64,000 bases of DNA, from assembly GCF_028994775.1 (NCBI RefSeq), contig NZ_JAJQMN010000002.1, forward strand, positions 310,001 to 374,000, given 5' to 3'. This document shows, piece by piece, positions 1-7,643 of the stretch; within the stretch, counting starts at the first letter, position 1; the number at the start of each line of letters is the position of its first letter. The stretch is from Promicromonospora iranensis (GTDB lineage Bacteria; Actinomycetota; Actinomycetes; Actinomycetales; Cellulomonadaceae). A program made the position numbers and the translations under genes. The notes under the pieces were generated by a model, which had not been told where the DNA came from, made no database searches, and was given only the letters and a program-made list of their open reading frames with translations.

Positions 1-926
1 CCTCCCAGCACTTCGGGCTGCTCGTCGACAACACGATCGAGCTCGAGGTGGTCACGGGCGAAGGCCAACTCGTGACCTGCTCCGCCGACCACGAGCGCGA
101 CCTGTTCGAGGCGGTGCTCGGCGGGCTCGGCCAGTTCGCCGTCATCGTGCGTGCGACGGTCCGGCTCGTGGCGGCCCCGGCCATGACCCGCGTCTACACG
201 CTGACCTATCCCCAGGTCACCGACCTGACGGCAGCCCAGCGCACGGCCCTGGCCGACGGCCGCTTCGACTACCTGGAGGGCCAGCTGGTCCCCACCGACG
301 ACGACGGCTTCGCGTTCGTCCTGGAGGGCGGGGCCTGGTTCACCAGCGAGCCCCCCGACGACGACGCCCTGGTGGCCGGCCTCGCGCCCGCCGGGATCGA
401 CGTCGCGGACCTGCCGTTCTTCGACTGGCTGAACCGCATCTACGAGACCGTCGAGCAGGTCGAGGCGCTCCGCCTGCCCTGCCCCTGGATCAACGTGTTC
501 GTCCCCGACGCAGCAGTCGACGAGATCACCACGGAGCTCCTCACCACGCTCAACCCCGCCGACGCCGGTGGTGTCGCCCTGCTCTACCCGACCAACCGGT
601 CACTGGTCACGCGCCCTCAGGTGATGGTCCCGGACGGCCCGGTGTTCTTCCTGCTCGCACTGCTGCGAGCGGTGAGCCCGCCCGACGACGCGCAGGCGGA
701 GCGCCTCATCGCCGAGAACGACGCGCTGTACGCCAAGGTCCGGGCGGTCGGCGGCGCCAACTACCCGGTGAACGCCCTGCACCTGACCCCGGCCGACTGG
801 CGTGCCCACTACGGCGACCGCTGGCCCGCGGTGCGCAGCGCCAAGAGCCGGTACGACCCCCGCCGTGTGCTCACGCCGGGCCAGGGCATCTTCGAAGAGG
901 TCAGCAGAGCTTCTCGTACTCCTTGA
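1..926 (+). CDS. FAD-linked oxidase, C-terminal part (5' truncated by window)
   Basis: The reading frame is already open at base 3 and stops at 924-926, giving about 307 visible residues, so the N-terminus lies outside the window. The first visible residues (QHFGLLVDNTIELEVVTG, then GGLGQFAVIVRATVRL) match the second half of a PCMH-type FAD-binding domain. The rest resembles the substrate domain of cytokinin dehydrogenase or berberine-bridge-like oxidases, ending with the usual SRYDPRRVLTPGQGIF segment near the C-terminus. Such enzymes oxidise amines or alcohols with covalently or tightly bound FAD. The substrate cannot be told from sequence. The last 26 bases overlap the 3' end of the convergent lipoprotein gene. 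Confidence 0.8.
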   Translation, partial: SQHFGLLVDNTIELEVVTGEGQLVTCSADHERDLFEAVLGGLGQFAVIVRATVRLVAAPAMTRVYTLTYPQVTDLTAAQRTALADGRFDYLEGQLVPTDDDGFAFVLEGGAWFTSEPPDDDALVAGLAPAGIDVADLPFFDWLNRIYETVEQVEALRLPCPWINVFVPDAAVDEITTELLTTLNPADAGGVALLYPTNRSLVTRPQVMVPDGPVFFLLALLRAVSPPDDAQAERLIAENDALYAKVRAVGGANYPVNALHLTPADWRAHYGDRWPAVRSAKSRYDPRRVLTPGQGIFEEVSRASRTP

Positions 927-1410
927 GACCCGCGACGGTCGAGGCGATGTCGAGCTCGACCTGCCCACCCTCCGCAAGGTCGAGCGCCTCCTGCAGCTGC
1001 AGGAACGGCACCCGGATCTTCTCGAGCGGGTCCTGGAACTCCTCGGGCACACGCGGCTCGAGCCGCCCCAGCTCCATCGCCATCGCGTGCATCTGGTCGG
1101 CCGACGTGCCGTCGAGCCCGTCGCTCGCACCCACGAGCGCCGTACCGATGCGCTCCTCGAGCGTCTTGTCGCCGTCGACGTACATCGCGGCGCACGCCTG
1201 GTTCGCGTTCAAGGGCGCGTCCGGGTCGGGTCTCGGGGTGGGTGCGGCGCTCACGCTGCTCGACGGCGATGCGCTCGCCCCGGCGTCGGCGTCGGCATCT
1301 CCATCGGCCGAGCAACCGGCGAGCAGGACGAGCGCGGCCACGGCGACGAGGGCCCCGCGGGCGCGGCAGCCGGCCGAGGTGGTGGTGACGGGTCGGACCA
1401 TGGCGCACAT
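901..1410 (-). CDS. small secreted lipoprotein, function unknown
   Basis: The frame encodes about 169 residues. It starts with a positively charged segment, a hydrophobic stretch (ARGALVAVAALVLLAGC) and a lipobox LLAGC, so the mature protein should be lipidated on Cys and anchored outside the membrane. A Ser/Ala/Pro-rich linker follows, then a helical domain of about 110 residues with two cysteines, one in the NANQACAAMY segment and one at the very C-terminus. I do not recognise the family. The start is uncertain: ATG at 1410, 1401 or 1440 are all possible; 1410 leaves a compact signal peptide. The gene converges on and overlaps the oxidase by 26 bp. Confidence 0.7.
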   Translation of the reverse strand: MCAMVRPVTTTSAGCRARGALVAVAALVLLAGCSADGDADADAGASASPSSSVSAAPTPRPDPDAPLNANQACAAMYVDGDKTLEERIGTALVGASDGLDGTSADQMHAMAMELGRLEPRVPEEFQDPLEKIRVPFLQLQEALDLAEGGQVELDIASTVAGLKEYEKLC

Positions 1411-1591
1411 GAAACCACCCGGCGCTGAGAATCCGCGCATCCGGTGGGTTTCGCCCGGGTGGCCGACACGGCGTCCTCAGGGCCGGGCGGTGAACTGTCC
1501 CGGAACACTCCCGGAATTCGCCTGGCCCCCACTGGGAAGCCGTACGAGACCGGCCTAGCGTGGTGAGTGAACCGCAGACCCGGAGGTCAGC

Positions 1592-2443
1592 ATGGCCGTC
1601 GCCAGTCCCGCAGTCATCGCCCACCGCGGCTACTCCGCGGTAGCCCCGCAGAACACGCTCGCCGCGGTCGAGGCCGCGTGCCGCGCGGGCGCGGACGCCG
1701 TCGAGATCGATCTCCAGCCCACCGCCGACGGCGTGGGCGCCGTGATCCATGACGAGACCGTCGACGCCACCACCGACGGCACCGGCAAGGTCTCGGCCCT
1801 GACCTCGGCCGAGGTGCTCGGGCTGGACGCCGGCTCGCGCTTCTCTCCCGCGTTCACCGGCCAACGCGTGCCCAGCCTCGCCGATGTGCTGGGCGTGCTG
1901 GCCCGCCACCCGGACACGGACCTGCTGCTCGAGCTCAAGGGCTCGTGGAGCACGGCACAGGTCGAACGGGTCACCGCCACGATCGCCGCCGCGGGATTCG
2001 ACGACCGGGTGCTCGTGCAGAGCTTCTGGCCGGGCACGGTCGCGACCGTGCGCGACGTCGCGCCGCACCTGCCGGGCGGCCTGCTCGTCTCGTTCGACCC
2101 GCCCGGCCTGCTGCGGCTCTGCGAGCGGCTCCGGGTGGTCGCCTGCAACCCGTCGGTCGCGGCGGTGGCGAACAGCCCGCGGCTGGTGTCCCGCCTGCAT
2201 GCCGCCGGCCTGCGGGTCATGTCCTGGACGGCGAACGACCCGGCCGCATGGACCATTCTGGTCGACACCGACGAGGGCACCGGCGTCGACGCCGTCATCA
2301 CCGACCGTCCGGAGCGGCTCGCGGGCTGGCTCGCCGGACGGACCGACCGCGCGGTGATCGGGTCGGCACCGGGGCGTGGCGGGATCCGGCTGCGGCGGCC
2401 CAGGCGCGCACCGGCTCCTCGGGTGGTCGCCACCCGGGCCTGA
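1592..2443 (+). CDS. glycerophosphodiester phosphodiesterase
   Basis: The 283-residue protein has the GDPD TIM-barrel signature from its first residues: HRGYS near residue 11, then APQNT, the metal-binding EIDLQ, and IHDETVDATTDGTG. A VQSFWPG segment and a C-terminal AVITDRPERLAGWL complete the fold. The enzyme hydrolyses glycerophosphodiesters to glycerol-3-phosphate and an alcohol. No signal peptide is visible, so a cytoplasmic role in lipid head-group turnover is likely. The start ATG has a clear upstream GGAGG. Length is normal for the family. The next gene converges only 33 bp downstream. Confidence 0.93.
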   Translation: MAVASPAVIAHRGYSAVAPQNTLAAVEAACRAGADAVEIDLQPTADGVGAVIHDETVDATTDGTGKVSALTSAEVLGLDAGSRFSPAFTGQRVPSLADVLGVLARHPDTDLLLELKGSWSTAQVERVTATIAAAGFDDRVLVQSFWPGTVATVRDVAPHLPGGLLVSFDPPGLLRLCERLRVVACNPSVAAVANSPRLVSRLHAAGLRVMSWTANDPAAWTILVDTDEGTGVDAVITDRPERLAGWLAGRTDRAVIGSAPGRGGIRLRRPRRAPAPRVVATRA

Positions 2444-2475
2444 CCCGCACGGCCGCCTGATCCCGCGCTACGGGG

Positions 2476-3087
2476 CTATGTCTGGTGCAACCAGCCGTGC
2501 AGGCGGCGAGTCACCCAGGGGAGCACCCAGTACGCCATGATCGGCGTCAGGATCAGGGTGGAGATCAGCACCTTGAGCACGAGCGCCACGTCGTCCCACC
2601 CGGGTACCAGGTAGGTGAAGAGGGCGGTGAACAGCAGGTTCACCGGGAAGAACCCGAGCCAGATGCTCGTCGCCTGCTTCCACCGGGGCGGCACGACGGA
2701 GGCCGCGACGTCGGCCGGCTCGTCCGTCCGTGCGGGGTCGTCGAACCAGCCCTCGATACCCGTCCGCTGCTGGTAGCGCAGCTCCTCGACGAGGCCGGTG
2801 CCCTGCGCCAGCCAGTCACGGCGCTCGGCGGACTGCTCCCAGGCGGCGAGCCGGTCAGCATCGGCGAAGCGGTAGAGCATGTGCCAGTCGCGGGAGCCCT
2901 CGGCGGCGCGGATCCAGCCCGAGCCGAGGAAGCCGGGCCAGCGGTTGGCGAGGTTGACGCCTGACTGCACCCAGCGGGTGACCTCAGGAACGTGGTCGGG
3001 GTTGACGATGCGGTGGATGGACACGGTGACGGGTTGTCCGGCGGGGGTGGGCACGGATCCGTTCGCGGCCTGTTCGTGATGGGCCAT
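2476..3087 (-). CDS. antibiotic biosynthesis monooxygenase (ABM)-domain membrane protein
   Basis: About 203 residues from ATG 3087 (MAHHEQAANG). Residues 20-120 form a dimeric alpha-beta barrel ABM-like domain (VTVSIHRIVNPDHVPEV, then GFLGSGWIR and WHMLYRFADADRLAAWEQS). The C-terminal 80 residues hold two hydrophobic helices (SIWLGFFPVNLLFTALFTYLV and LVLKVLISTLILTPIMAYWVL), so the protein is anchored in the membrane with the ABM domain probably cytoplasmic. This two-part arrangement is widespread in bacteria and has no assigned reaction. An upstream in-frame ATG at 3105 is an alternative start; longer extensions lack coding character. Confidence 0.85.
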   Translation of the reverse strand: MAHHEQAANGSVPTPAGQPVTVSIHRIVNPDHVPEVTRWVQSGVNLANRWPGFLGSGWIRAAEGSRDWHMLYRFADADRLAAWEQSAERRDWLAQGTGLVEELRYQQRTGIEGWFDDPARTDEPADVAASVVPPRWKQATSIWLGFFPVNLLFTALFTYLVPGWDDVALVLKVLISTLILTPIMAYWVLPWVTRRLHGWLHQT

Positions 3088-3601
3088 GTCCGAAGTCTCA
3101 CGCATGGCCCTGCACCCATCAATGTGAGCGCGCACACCCCAGGTTGTCGCCTCTTCACTTCTGCAGCACCGTCTGCGCTCAGTTTTTGTGAGGCACGCCT
3201 CCGTGGAGGGGGTTACATAACTCTTGGACGGTCGTTCAGCATTGAATGTCGCCGCATGGAACCAACCCCCTGGGCCTTTCTGGCCCGGTTCCACGCGGCG
3301 ACCGCCATGACCTCCGCGACACATCGCGCGCCATGGCCTGACCGCAGTCGACGCACTCGTCACCGTCCGTCCGAGGGATCAGCCCCTCACGGTGCCGTCG
3401 TGCGCAGCCGCAGAAACGGAAGCTCAGCGTGCCCCAGACGCCGAACCCCGTCGCGCCCCGTACGGCGTGCTTTGTCCTTGCCCCCGAGTCCCAGGTGCAT
3501 CCTTGACGCGCGGCGACCACGCGCTCGCCCCCCGTCGTACGCGGCGCCCGGGCACACGCGGAGCGCACGCTGCCGTCGTCGAGCACTCATCTCATCCCCT
3601 G
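3088..3601. other. 514-bp gap with structured leader of the M15 peptidase
   Basis: No convincing gene lies here. A strong imperfect hairpin spans 3250-3300: outer arms 3250-3263 and 3287-3300 (14 bp, one mismatch), inner GGGCC/GGCCC stem 3272-3276 with 3282-3286. Upstream is an A/T-richer block around 3210-3245 (GTTACATAACTCTTGGACGG) that could hold the promoter. A minus-strand open frame (3236-3586) has GC-biased third positions and a CxC-x16-CxxC pattern, but no domain I recognise and no homologue I can name. Confidence 0.5.
3250..3300 (+). repeat. large imperfect hairpin in M15 peptidase leader
   Basis: Arms CGCCGCATGGAACC and GGTTCCACGCGGCG differ at one pair and enclose a second stem GGGCC/GGCCC with loop TTTCT. 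There is no T tract, so it does not look like a simple terminator. It lies about 300 bp ahead of the likely start of the peptidase and downstream of the convergent-free space left by the ABM gene, so it may be part of the peptidase mRNA leader. Confidence 0.55.
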
Positions 3602-4891
3602 GTGCGCCGCTCGTCCCTCGCGATAGCCGCCGCACTCACCTCCGTGGCCCTGACCGCCACAGCGGCGGTCAGCCTCACCGGAAACGACGGCGGCTCCCCG
3701 AGCACCGCGTCGGCCGGCGAGCGCGGCACGCAGCCCAGCGCCATGTCCCTTGGCGCCATGGCCACCGACCCCGCGGTCCGAACCGCCGCAGCGAAGGCGA
3801 ACGCCGTCCTGAGCGACGCGAGCTACGTCTCCCGCGAGGGCGACCTCGGGGGCAAGGAGCGCAAGCGGCTCAGCGTGGCGGCCCAGAAGCTGCGGTCCAC
3901 GCTGGAACAGGCGCGCGACGCGTCCGGCACGACGATCGTCGGTGCACGGCAGGCCGCTGCCGCGTCCCGGGACAGCGAGCGCACCTCGCTCGCCGACCGG
4001 GCAGCGGACGGCGCCGCCCGTGAAGCAGCCGCAGAGAAGGCCACCGAGGAGGGCCCTCAGGCCGCGGCCACCGAGCCGACCAACCTGGCCGGCGCCGTCA
4101 CCGGGGTCACCCCGATCAGTGAGCAGGCGACCACCGACCTCCCGATCCTCGAGACCCCGCTCGCGGGCGCGGTCGACACGACCGCCGAAGCGCAGGAGCC
4201 CGACTCCGAGGCCGCCACCGAGACGCCTGCCGCCGCGGCGGCGCCGTCGGCCGCCTCCATCGAGAAGGCGACGACGTCGCTCCAGCGGCTCATCACCCAG
4301 GTCGACGGCGACGCGGTCGTGTCCGTCAAGGCGGGACCGACGCCCGAGGAGATCGAGGCCGCGCGGCAAGCCGTCCTGAAGGCACGCGAGGTCCGTGCGG
4401 CTCGCGCCGCCGAGCGTGCCGCCGTCGAGGCACGGGAGAAGGCCGCTGCCCGCGCCGCCGAGGCGAAGGCGATGGCCCGGGCCGCACAGCGCTATGGCAA
4501 CGGCCAGATCCCGTCCGACGTGCTCTGCGGTCTGAGCTGGGCGGGCGGCGAGAAGCTGCGGTGCGACGCCGCCGCCGAGCTCGAGGACCTGAACGGTGCC
4601 TTCCGCGCGGCGTTCGGCCGGAACCTTGACGTCACCGACGGGTACCGCTCCTACGGGGAGCAGCTGTCGGTCGCTGCCACCAAGGGCGGCCTCGCGGCCG
4701 TGCCCGGCACCTCCAACCACGGTTGGGGTCAGGCTGTCGACCTGTCCGGCGGCATCCAGTCGTTCGGTACCGCCGAGCACGCCTGGATGGTCGCCAACGC
4801 CGGGAAGTACGGCTGGAAGCTGCCGGCCTGGGCCCAGGCCGGCGGCAGCAAGCCCGAGGCCTGGCACTGGGAGTACCGCACCTCGTACTGA
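3602..4891 (+). CDS. secreted M15-family (VanY/D-Ala-D-Ala carboxypeptidase-like) peptidase
   Basis: From GTG 3602 the product is 429 residues. Residues 1-30 (VRRSSLAIAAALTSVALTA...) form a signal peptide. An Ala/Glu-rich, partly coiled-coil stalk of about 270 residues follows. The C-terminal 130 residues are an M15 domain: DVTDGYRSYGEQ, then the zinc motif SNHGWGQAVDLSGG and the second site EAWHWEY, i.e. the HxxxxxxD and HxE-like ligands of VanY enzymes. It should trim peptidoglycan stem peptides outside the cell. The start is not certain: no good ribosome-binding site precedes GTG 3602, and TTG 3503 or GTG 3392 keep the frame open but would bury the signal peptide. Confidence 0.85.
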   Translation: MRRSSLAIAAALTSVALTATAAVSLTGNDGGSPSTASAGERGTQPSAMSLGAMATDPAVRTAAAKANAVLSDASYVSREGDLGGKERKRLSVAAQKLRSTLEQARDASGTTIVGARQAAAASRDSERTSLADRAADGAAREAAAEKATEEGPQAAATEPTNLAGAVTGVTPISEQATTDLPILETPLAGAVDTTAEAQEPDSEAATETPAAAAAPSAASIEKATTSLQRLITQVDGDAVVSVKAGPTPEEIEAARQAVLKAREVRAARAAERAAVEAREKAAARAAEAKAMARAAQRYGNGQIPSDVLCGLSWAGGEKLRCDAAAELEDLNGAFRAAFGRNLDVTDGYRSYGEQLSVAATKGGLAAVPGTSNHGWGQAVDLSGGIQSFGTAEHAWMVANAGKYGWKLPAWAQAGGSKPEAWHWEYRTSY

Positions 4892-4915
4892 CCTCGTGCC
4901 CGGTCCCGTACGGTG

Positions 4916-4952
4916 AGCCGGCCCCGCGAAGCACAGCTTCGCAGGGCCGGCT
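4916..4952. terminator. bidirectional terminator hairpin
   Basis: Arms 4916-4932 and 4936-4952 form a 17-bp stem with one mismatch and a 3-nt loop between the convergent M15 peptidase and zincin genes. Confidence 0.8.
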
Positions 4953-4955
4953 TCG

Positions 4956-5309
4956 TCATGCCCAGCCGAGCTCGTGGAGCCGTTCGTCGTCGATCCCGAA
5001 GTGGTGGGCGATCTCGTGCACCACGGTCACGGCCACCTCCTCGACGACATCCTCACGCGTCTCGCAGAACGCGAGCGTCGGGTTGCGGAAGATCGTGATG
5101 CGGTCCGGCAGCGCACCCGCGGCCCACATGTGGTCCCGCTCCGTGAGCGGCACCCCCTCGTAGAGCCCGAGCAGCTCCGGATCCTCAGCAGGGGCATCGT
5201 CCTCGACGAGCACCACCACGTTGTCCATCTGCGCCGCGAGGTCCGGCGGGACGAGGTCCAGCCCCTCGCTGACCGCCGTCTCGAAGTCCTCTCGCGTCAT
5301 CTCCACCAC
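4956..5309 (-). CDS. zincin-like metallopeptidase family protein
   Basis: About 117 residues containing the motif VTVVHEIAHHFGIDDERLHELGW: HEIAH is the zinc-binding HExxH, followed by His and the conserved FGIDDE tail of the small actinobacterial metallopeptidase family (DUF1025-like). The start of the domain, MTREDFETAVSEGLDLVPPDL, is also typical, as is ITIFRNP. No signal peptide is seen, so it is cytoplasmic; its substrate is unknown. Three starts (GTG 5309, GTG 5306, ATG 5300) are possible; GTG 5309 has the better-spaced GGGATGATGGG upstream. Confidence 0.88.
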   Translation of the reverse strand: MVEMTREDFETAVSEGLDLVPPDLAAQMDNVVVLVEDDAPAEDPELLGLYEGVPLTERDHMWAAGALPDRITIFRNPTLAFCETREDVVEEVAVTVVHEIAHHFGIDDERLHELGWA

Positions 5310-5400
5310 GTACCCATCATCCCTGACCGGGGCCGGTTCGGGACCACTTCGTGGACCGTGCAGCGGGGCCGCCGAGCGCCTGTAGACTTGCCAGGTCCCA

Positions 5401-5473
5401 GCCCCCATCGTCTAGCGGCCTAGGACCCCGCCCTTTCACGGCGGTAGCACGGGTTCGAATCCCGTTGGGGGTA
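5401..5473 (+). tRNA. tRNA-Glu (anticodon UUC)
   Basis: A full cloverleaf is visible: acceptor 5401-5407 with 5466-5472, anticodon stem CCGCC/GGCGG enclosing loop CTTTCAC (anticodon TTC), and T-arm with loop TTCGAAT. The discriminator is A5473; CCA is not encoded. Confidence 0.96.
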
Positions 5474-5477
5474 CGAA

Positions 5478-5596
5478 GGGGCTCGTCAGAGCCTTGTTTC
5501 GGCAGTTGTGAGGCAGGTCATCCCGCCGGAGTCCGAATCTGATTTCAGATTCGGGCCCGGGATGGGTTAGGGTTCTCACGGTTCGGAACGAGCCCC
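5478..5596 (+). repeat. four-layer nested inverted repeat in tRNA spacer
   Basis: Four concentric complementary pairs occur in the tRNA-Glu/tRNA-Asp spacer: 5478-5486 with 5588-5596 (9 bp), 5508-5512 with 5575-5579 (5 bp), 5519-5525 with 5558-5564 (7 bp), and 5533-5542 with 5545-5554 (10 bp). Together they let nearly the whole spacer fold into one long rod. No open frame is present. Confidence 0.7.
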
Positions 5597-5618
5597 CCGG
5601 ATGCGGGTAAGCATTCAA

Positions 5619-5692
5619 GGCCCTGTAGCGCAGCTGGTTAGCGCGCCGCCCTGTCACGGCGGAGGTCGCGGGTTCAAGTCCCGTCAGGGTCG
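5619..5692 (+). tRNA. tRNA-Asp (anticodon GUC)
   Basis: Acceptor 5619-5625 pairs with 5685-5691; anticodon loop CTGTCAC gives GTC; T-loop TTCAAGT; discriminator G5692, the usual identity base for tRNA-Asp. CCA is not encoded. Confidence 0.96.
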
Positions 5693-5743
5693 CGCGAGAG
5701 GCGCCCGGGTTGTCGGTCTCGACTATCCGGGCGTTCGCGCTAG

Positions 5744-5816
5744 GGCTCTGTAGCTCAGTTGGTAGAGCGTTCGACTGAAAATCGAAAGGTCACCGGATCG
5801 ACGCCGGTCGGAGCCA
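5744..5816 (+). tRNA. tRNA-Phe (anticodon GAA)
   Basis: Acceptor 5744-5750 pairs with 5809-5815; D-arm GCTC/GAGC; anticodon loop CTGAAAA gives GAA; T-stem ACCGG/CCGGT. The T-loop reads ATCGACG, so the normally invariant T54 is A. A short hairpin (5702-5708 with 5727-5733) lies in the 51-nt spacer before it, probably a processing signal. CCA is not encoded. Confidence 0.95.
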
Positions 5817-5825
5817 CAGCCAAGG

Positions 5826-5854
5826 ACCCCCGGAACCATCATGGTTCCGGGGGT
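5826..5854 (+). terminator. terminator of the tRNA cluster
   Basis: A perfect inverted repeat (arms 5826-5839 and 5841-5854) starting 9 nt after tRNA-Phe. It would close a Glu-Asp-Phe transcript. Confidence 0.85.
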
Positions 5855-5915
5855 TCTGCGTTTCTCCGCTCGATTCGCCACCGAACCGGCGGGCGTCCCG
5901 CTAGGCTGACGGATC

Positions 5916-6290
5916 GTGGGAGACGCGGACGCGAGCGACCAGGGCACCACCGACACGCTCCGAGCAGTCGTGCTCGCGCTCGAACTCGTCGCCGCTGCCG
6001 CGATCGCCGCTTGGGCACTCGTGAGCATCTGGTCCGCCGCCTACCCACCCGAGCCCGGGACGGCGTGCGCGCTGGTCCATCCCCCGCCGCCCGCTTGTTC
6101 ACCACAAGCCCGCTTCACTCCTGCGTTCATCTCCGCGATCGTCATCTCGCTGGGCTACAGCGCGGTGACCGCCCTCCTGCTGACCGTCGGCCGACGCAAT
6201 GGCCTCGTGGCCGTGTGGGCGCTCGGTGGCCTGCTCCTCGTCAGCGTCCTCGCTGACCAGCTCGTGACCTGGGGCGGCGTGCCAGGCTGA
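5916..6290 (+). CDS. small three-helix membrane protein, unknown
   Basis: A 124-residue product with hydrophobic segments near residues 16-40 (VVLALELVAAAAIAAWALVS), 69-92 (FISAIVISLGYSAVTALLL) and 96-115. Two cysteines sit in the external-looking loop between helices 1 and 2 (GTACALVHPPPPACS) and could pair. I do not recognise the family. The start is GTG 5916; the gene follows the tRNA terminator and is closed by the hairpin at 6357-6382. Confidence 0.65.
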   Translation: MGDADASDQGTTDTLRAVVLALELVAAAAIAAWALVSIWSAAYPPEPGTACALVHPPPPACSPQARFTPAFISAIVISLGYSAVTALLLTVGRRNGLVAVWALGGLLLVSVLADQLVTWGGVPG

Positions 6291-6356
6291 GCCGGCCATG
6301 GCCCTCTGAAGCCCATGCCCATGCCCATGCTGATGCGCCGCAGGGGCGACACAGTA

Positions 6357-6382
6357 ATCGGCCGGGCCCCTCACCGGCCGAT
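6357..6382 (+). terminator. hairpin terminator after small membrane gene
   Basis: Perfect 9-bp arms ATCGGCCGG (6357-6365) and CCGGCCGAT (6374-6382). The rest of the 300-bp gap 6291-6592 holds only a short run of CCCATG repeats near 6312-6330 and presumably the promoter of the holin-X gene. Confidence 0.65.
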
Positions 6383-6592
6383 CATCGCGCCCTAAGCCGC
6401 GCTTCCCAGAAGCCGTGAACATCATCCTCAGACGACTCCAAGGCAATTCCTTCCAGTAAATGCCCATTCGAGCATGGTTCCCTTCATCTCTTTTCCTCGA
6501 AGCCACGCCGCGCCAGGAATTGCCCCGTGCCCACTTCGCCTGTTGAGTTGTCTTCAGCGGCGCAGGCCGAAATCGGCGGTACGGGAGGGCAG

Positions 6593-7045
6593 ATGATCGA
6601 GGACGTGAAGATCGACAGCCACACGGGGGCAGCAGGTAGCGCCCCGGCAGACACGCCGGAACCTGAGCGCCCCGCATCCCTGGGGAAGCTCGTCGAACAG
6701 ATCTCCGAACAGGCGTCTCGGCTCGTGCGGGCGGAGATCGCGCTCGCCAAGGCGGAACTTGCCGAGAAGGCGAAGAAGTCCGGCATCGGCATCGGACTGC
6801 TGGTCTTCGCTCTCCTGATCCTGATCTACGCGGTCGGAGTACTGCTCCTGGCCGCCGTGTTCGGCCTGGGGACCGTCTGGCCGCTCTGGCTGTCAGCGCT
6901 CGCCGTAGGCGGCTTCATGCTGCTCGTGATCGCTGTCCTCGCGCTGGTCGGCGTGCAGCTGCTGAAGAAGGGCACCGCCAAGCCCGAGAGCGTCCAGCGG
7001 GTCAAGGATGACGTCGCGTCGATCAAGGAGGGGATGCACCGATGA
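6593..7045 (+). CDS. actinobacterial holin-X family (DUF1469) membrane protein
   Basis: About 150 residues from ATG 6593, which has GGGAGG 5 nt upstream; an earlier in-frame GTG at 6527 lacks one. After a 35-residue Pro/Ala-rich start comes LGKLVEQISEQASRLVRAEI and ALAKAELAEKAKKSGIGIG, the amphipathic signature of the family, then two long transmembrane helices (LLVFALLILIYAVGVLLLAAV and LWLSALAVGGFMLLVIAVL). Despite the family name this is normally a chromosomal envelope protein, not a phage lysis gene. The stop overlaps the start of the DUF3618 gene by 4 bp (ATGA), so the two are translationally coupled. Confidence 0.9.
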   Translation: MIEDVKIDSHTGAAGSAPADTPEPERPASLGKLVEQISEQASRLVRAEIALAKAELAEKAKKSGIGIGLLVFALLILIYAVGVLLLAAVFGLGTVWPLWLSALAVGGFMLLVIAVLALVGVQLLKKGTAKPESVQRVKDDVASIKEGMHR

Positions 7046-7368
7046 GCACACCGACTACACCGCCACCGAGCAGCCAGGAGCTCGAGGCCGAGGTTCTCCG
7101 CACCCGTGCGGATCTCGCCGCAGCCATCGACGAGCTGACGACCCGCCTGAGCCCGAGCTATCAGGCCTCCCGCATTGCCCGCGAGGCCAAGCAGGCCGCG
7201 AGCGACGCCGGCGCGATGGCCACCGGAGCATTCGGCAACAAGAACGGCCCGGCGCAAGATCCGCGCCGGGCCCGCAACGCCAAGATTCTGATAGGAGCCA
7301 CGCTAGGTCTAGTGGTCCTGGGCACGGCGGTTGCCGTGACCGCTGTACTCAGGCGCGCGCGGGGCTGA
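7042..7368 (+). CDS. DUF3618 protein
   Basis: 108 residues with the DUF3618 pattern: SSQELEAEVLRTRADLAAAIDELTTRLSP followed by a helical region and one C-terminal transmembrane segment (ILIGATLGLVVLGTAVAVTAV) ending in basic residues. It overlaps the holin-X gene by ATGA; this gene pair is common in actinobacteria and is thought to act in the cell envelope, but no function is established. The C-terminal RRARG would lie in the cytoplasm. Confidence 0.9.
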   Translation: MSTPTTPPPSSQELEAEVLRTRADLAAAIDELTTRLSPSYQASRIAREAKQAASDAGAMATGAFGNKNGPAQDPRRARNAKILIGATLGLVVLGTAVAVTAVLRRARG

Positions 7369-7433
7369 TGCTGGGGGGCAGCACCCGGCGCGCCTTCGTC
7401 CTACTTGCCGACCAATCCGTCAACGACTTCCGA

Positions 7434-7643
7434 CTAGTTGTCGGAGTCGCCCGAGCTGTCCGCTGCCGCACCGAGCAGCGCCCGTACCTCGGACTCCTTG
7501 TAGCGGCGGTGACCGCCAAGTGTCCGGATCGACGAGAGCTTTCCCGCTTTTGCCCAACGCGTTACTGTCTTTGGGTCAACACGGAACAAGCTCGCTACCT
7601 CGGCAGGCGTGAGCAGGACCTCGGATTCTCCGTGGATGGACAT
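7434..7643 (-). CDS. bldC: BldC-type MerR-like DNA-binding protein
   Basis: A 69-residue protein made almost only of a winged helix-turn-helix: LLTPAEVASLFRVDPKTVTRWAKAGKLSSIRTLGGHRRYKESEVRALL. This size and motif are those of BldC, a developmental regulator in Streptomyces that binds head-to-tail on direct repeats. Unlike full MerR proteins it has no effector domain. The start ATG 7643 has a strong GGAGGAGGTG upstream. The role here is inferred from homology; the organism may not form aerial mycelium. Confidence 0.93.
   Translation of the reverse strand: MSIHGESEVLLTPAEVASLFRVDPKTVTRWAKAGKLSSIRTLGGHRRYKESEVRALLGAAADSSGDSDN

Noticed and set aside
3236-3586. Minus-strand frame with CxC...CxxC residues as a zinc-ribbon protein
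   Set aside because: No recognisable domain and no good start; it lies in the structured leader. Kept only as a note.
3392-3600. Possible c-di-AMP (ydaO) riboswitch before the M15 peptidase (a GCCGAACCCCGTCG stretch)
   Set aside because: Only one short block resembles the aptamer; the GGGGACCC and GGGTGAATC blocks are absent, so the match is probably chance.
6593-7045. Prophage remnant, from the holin-family name
   Set aside because: This holin-X/DUF3618 pair is a normal chromosomal feature in actinobacteria and no other phage gene is near.
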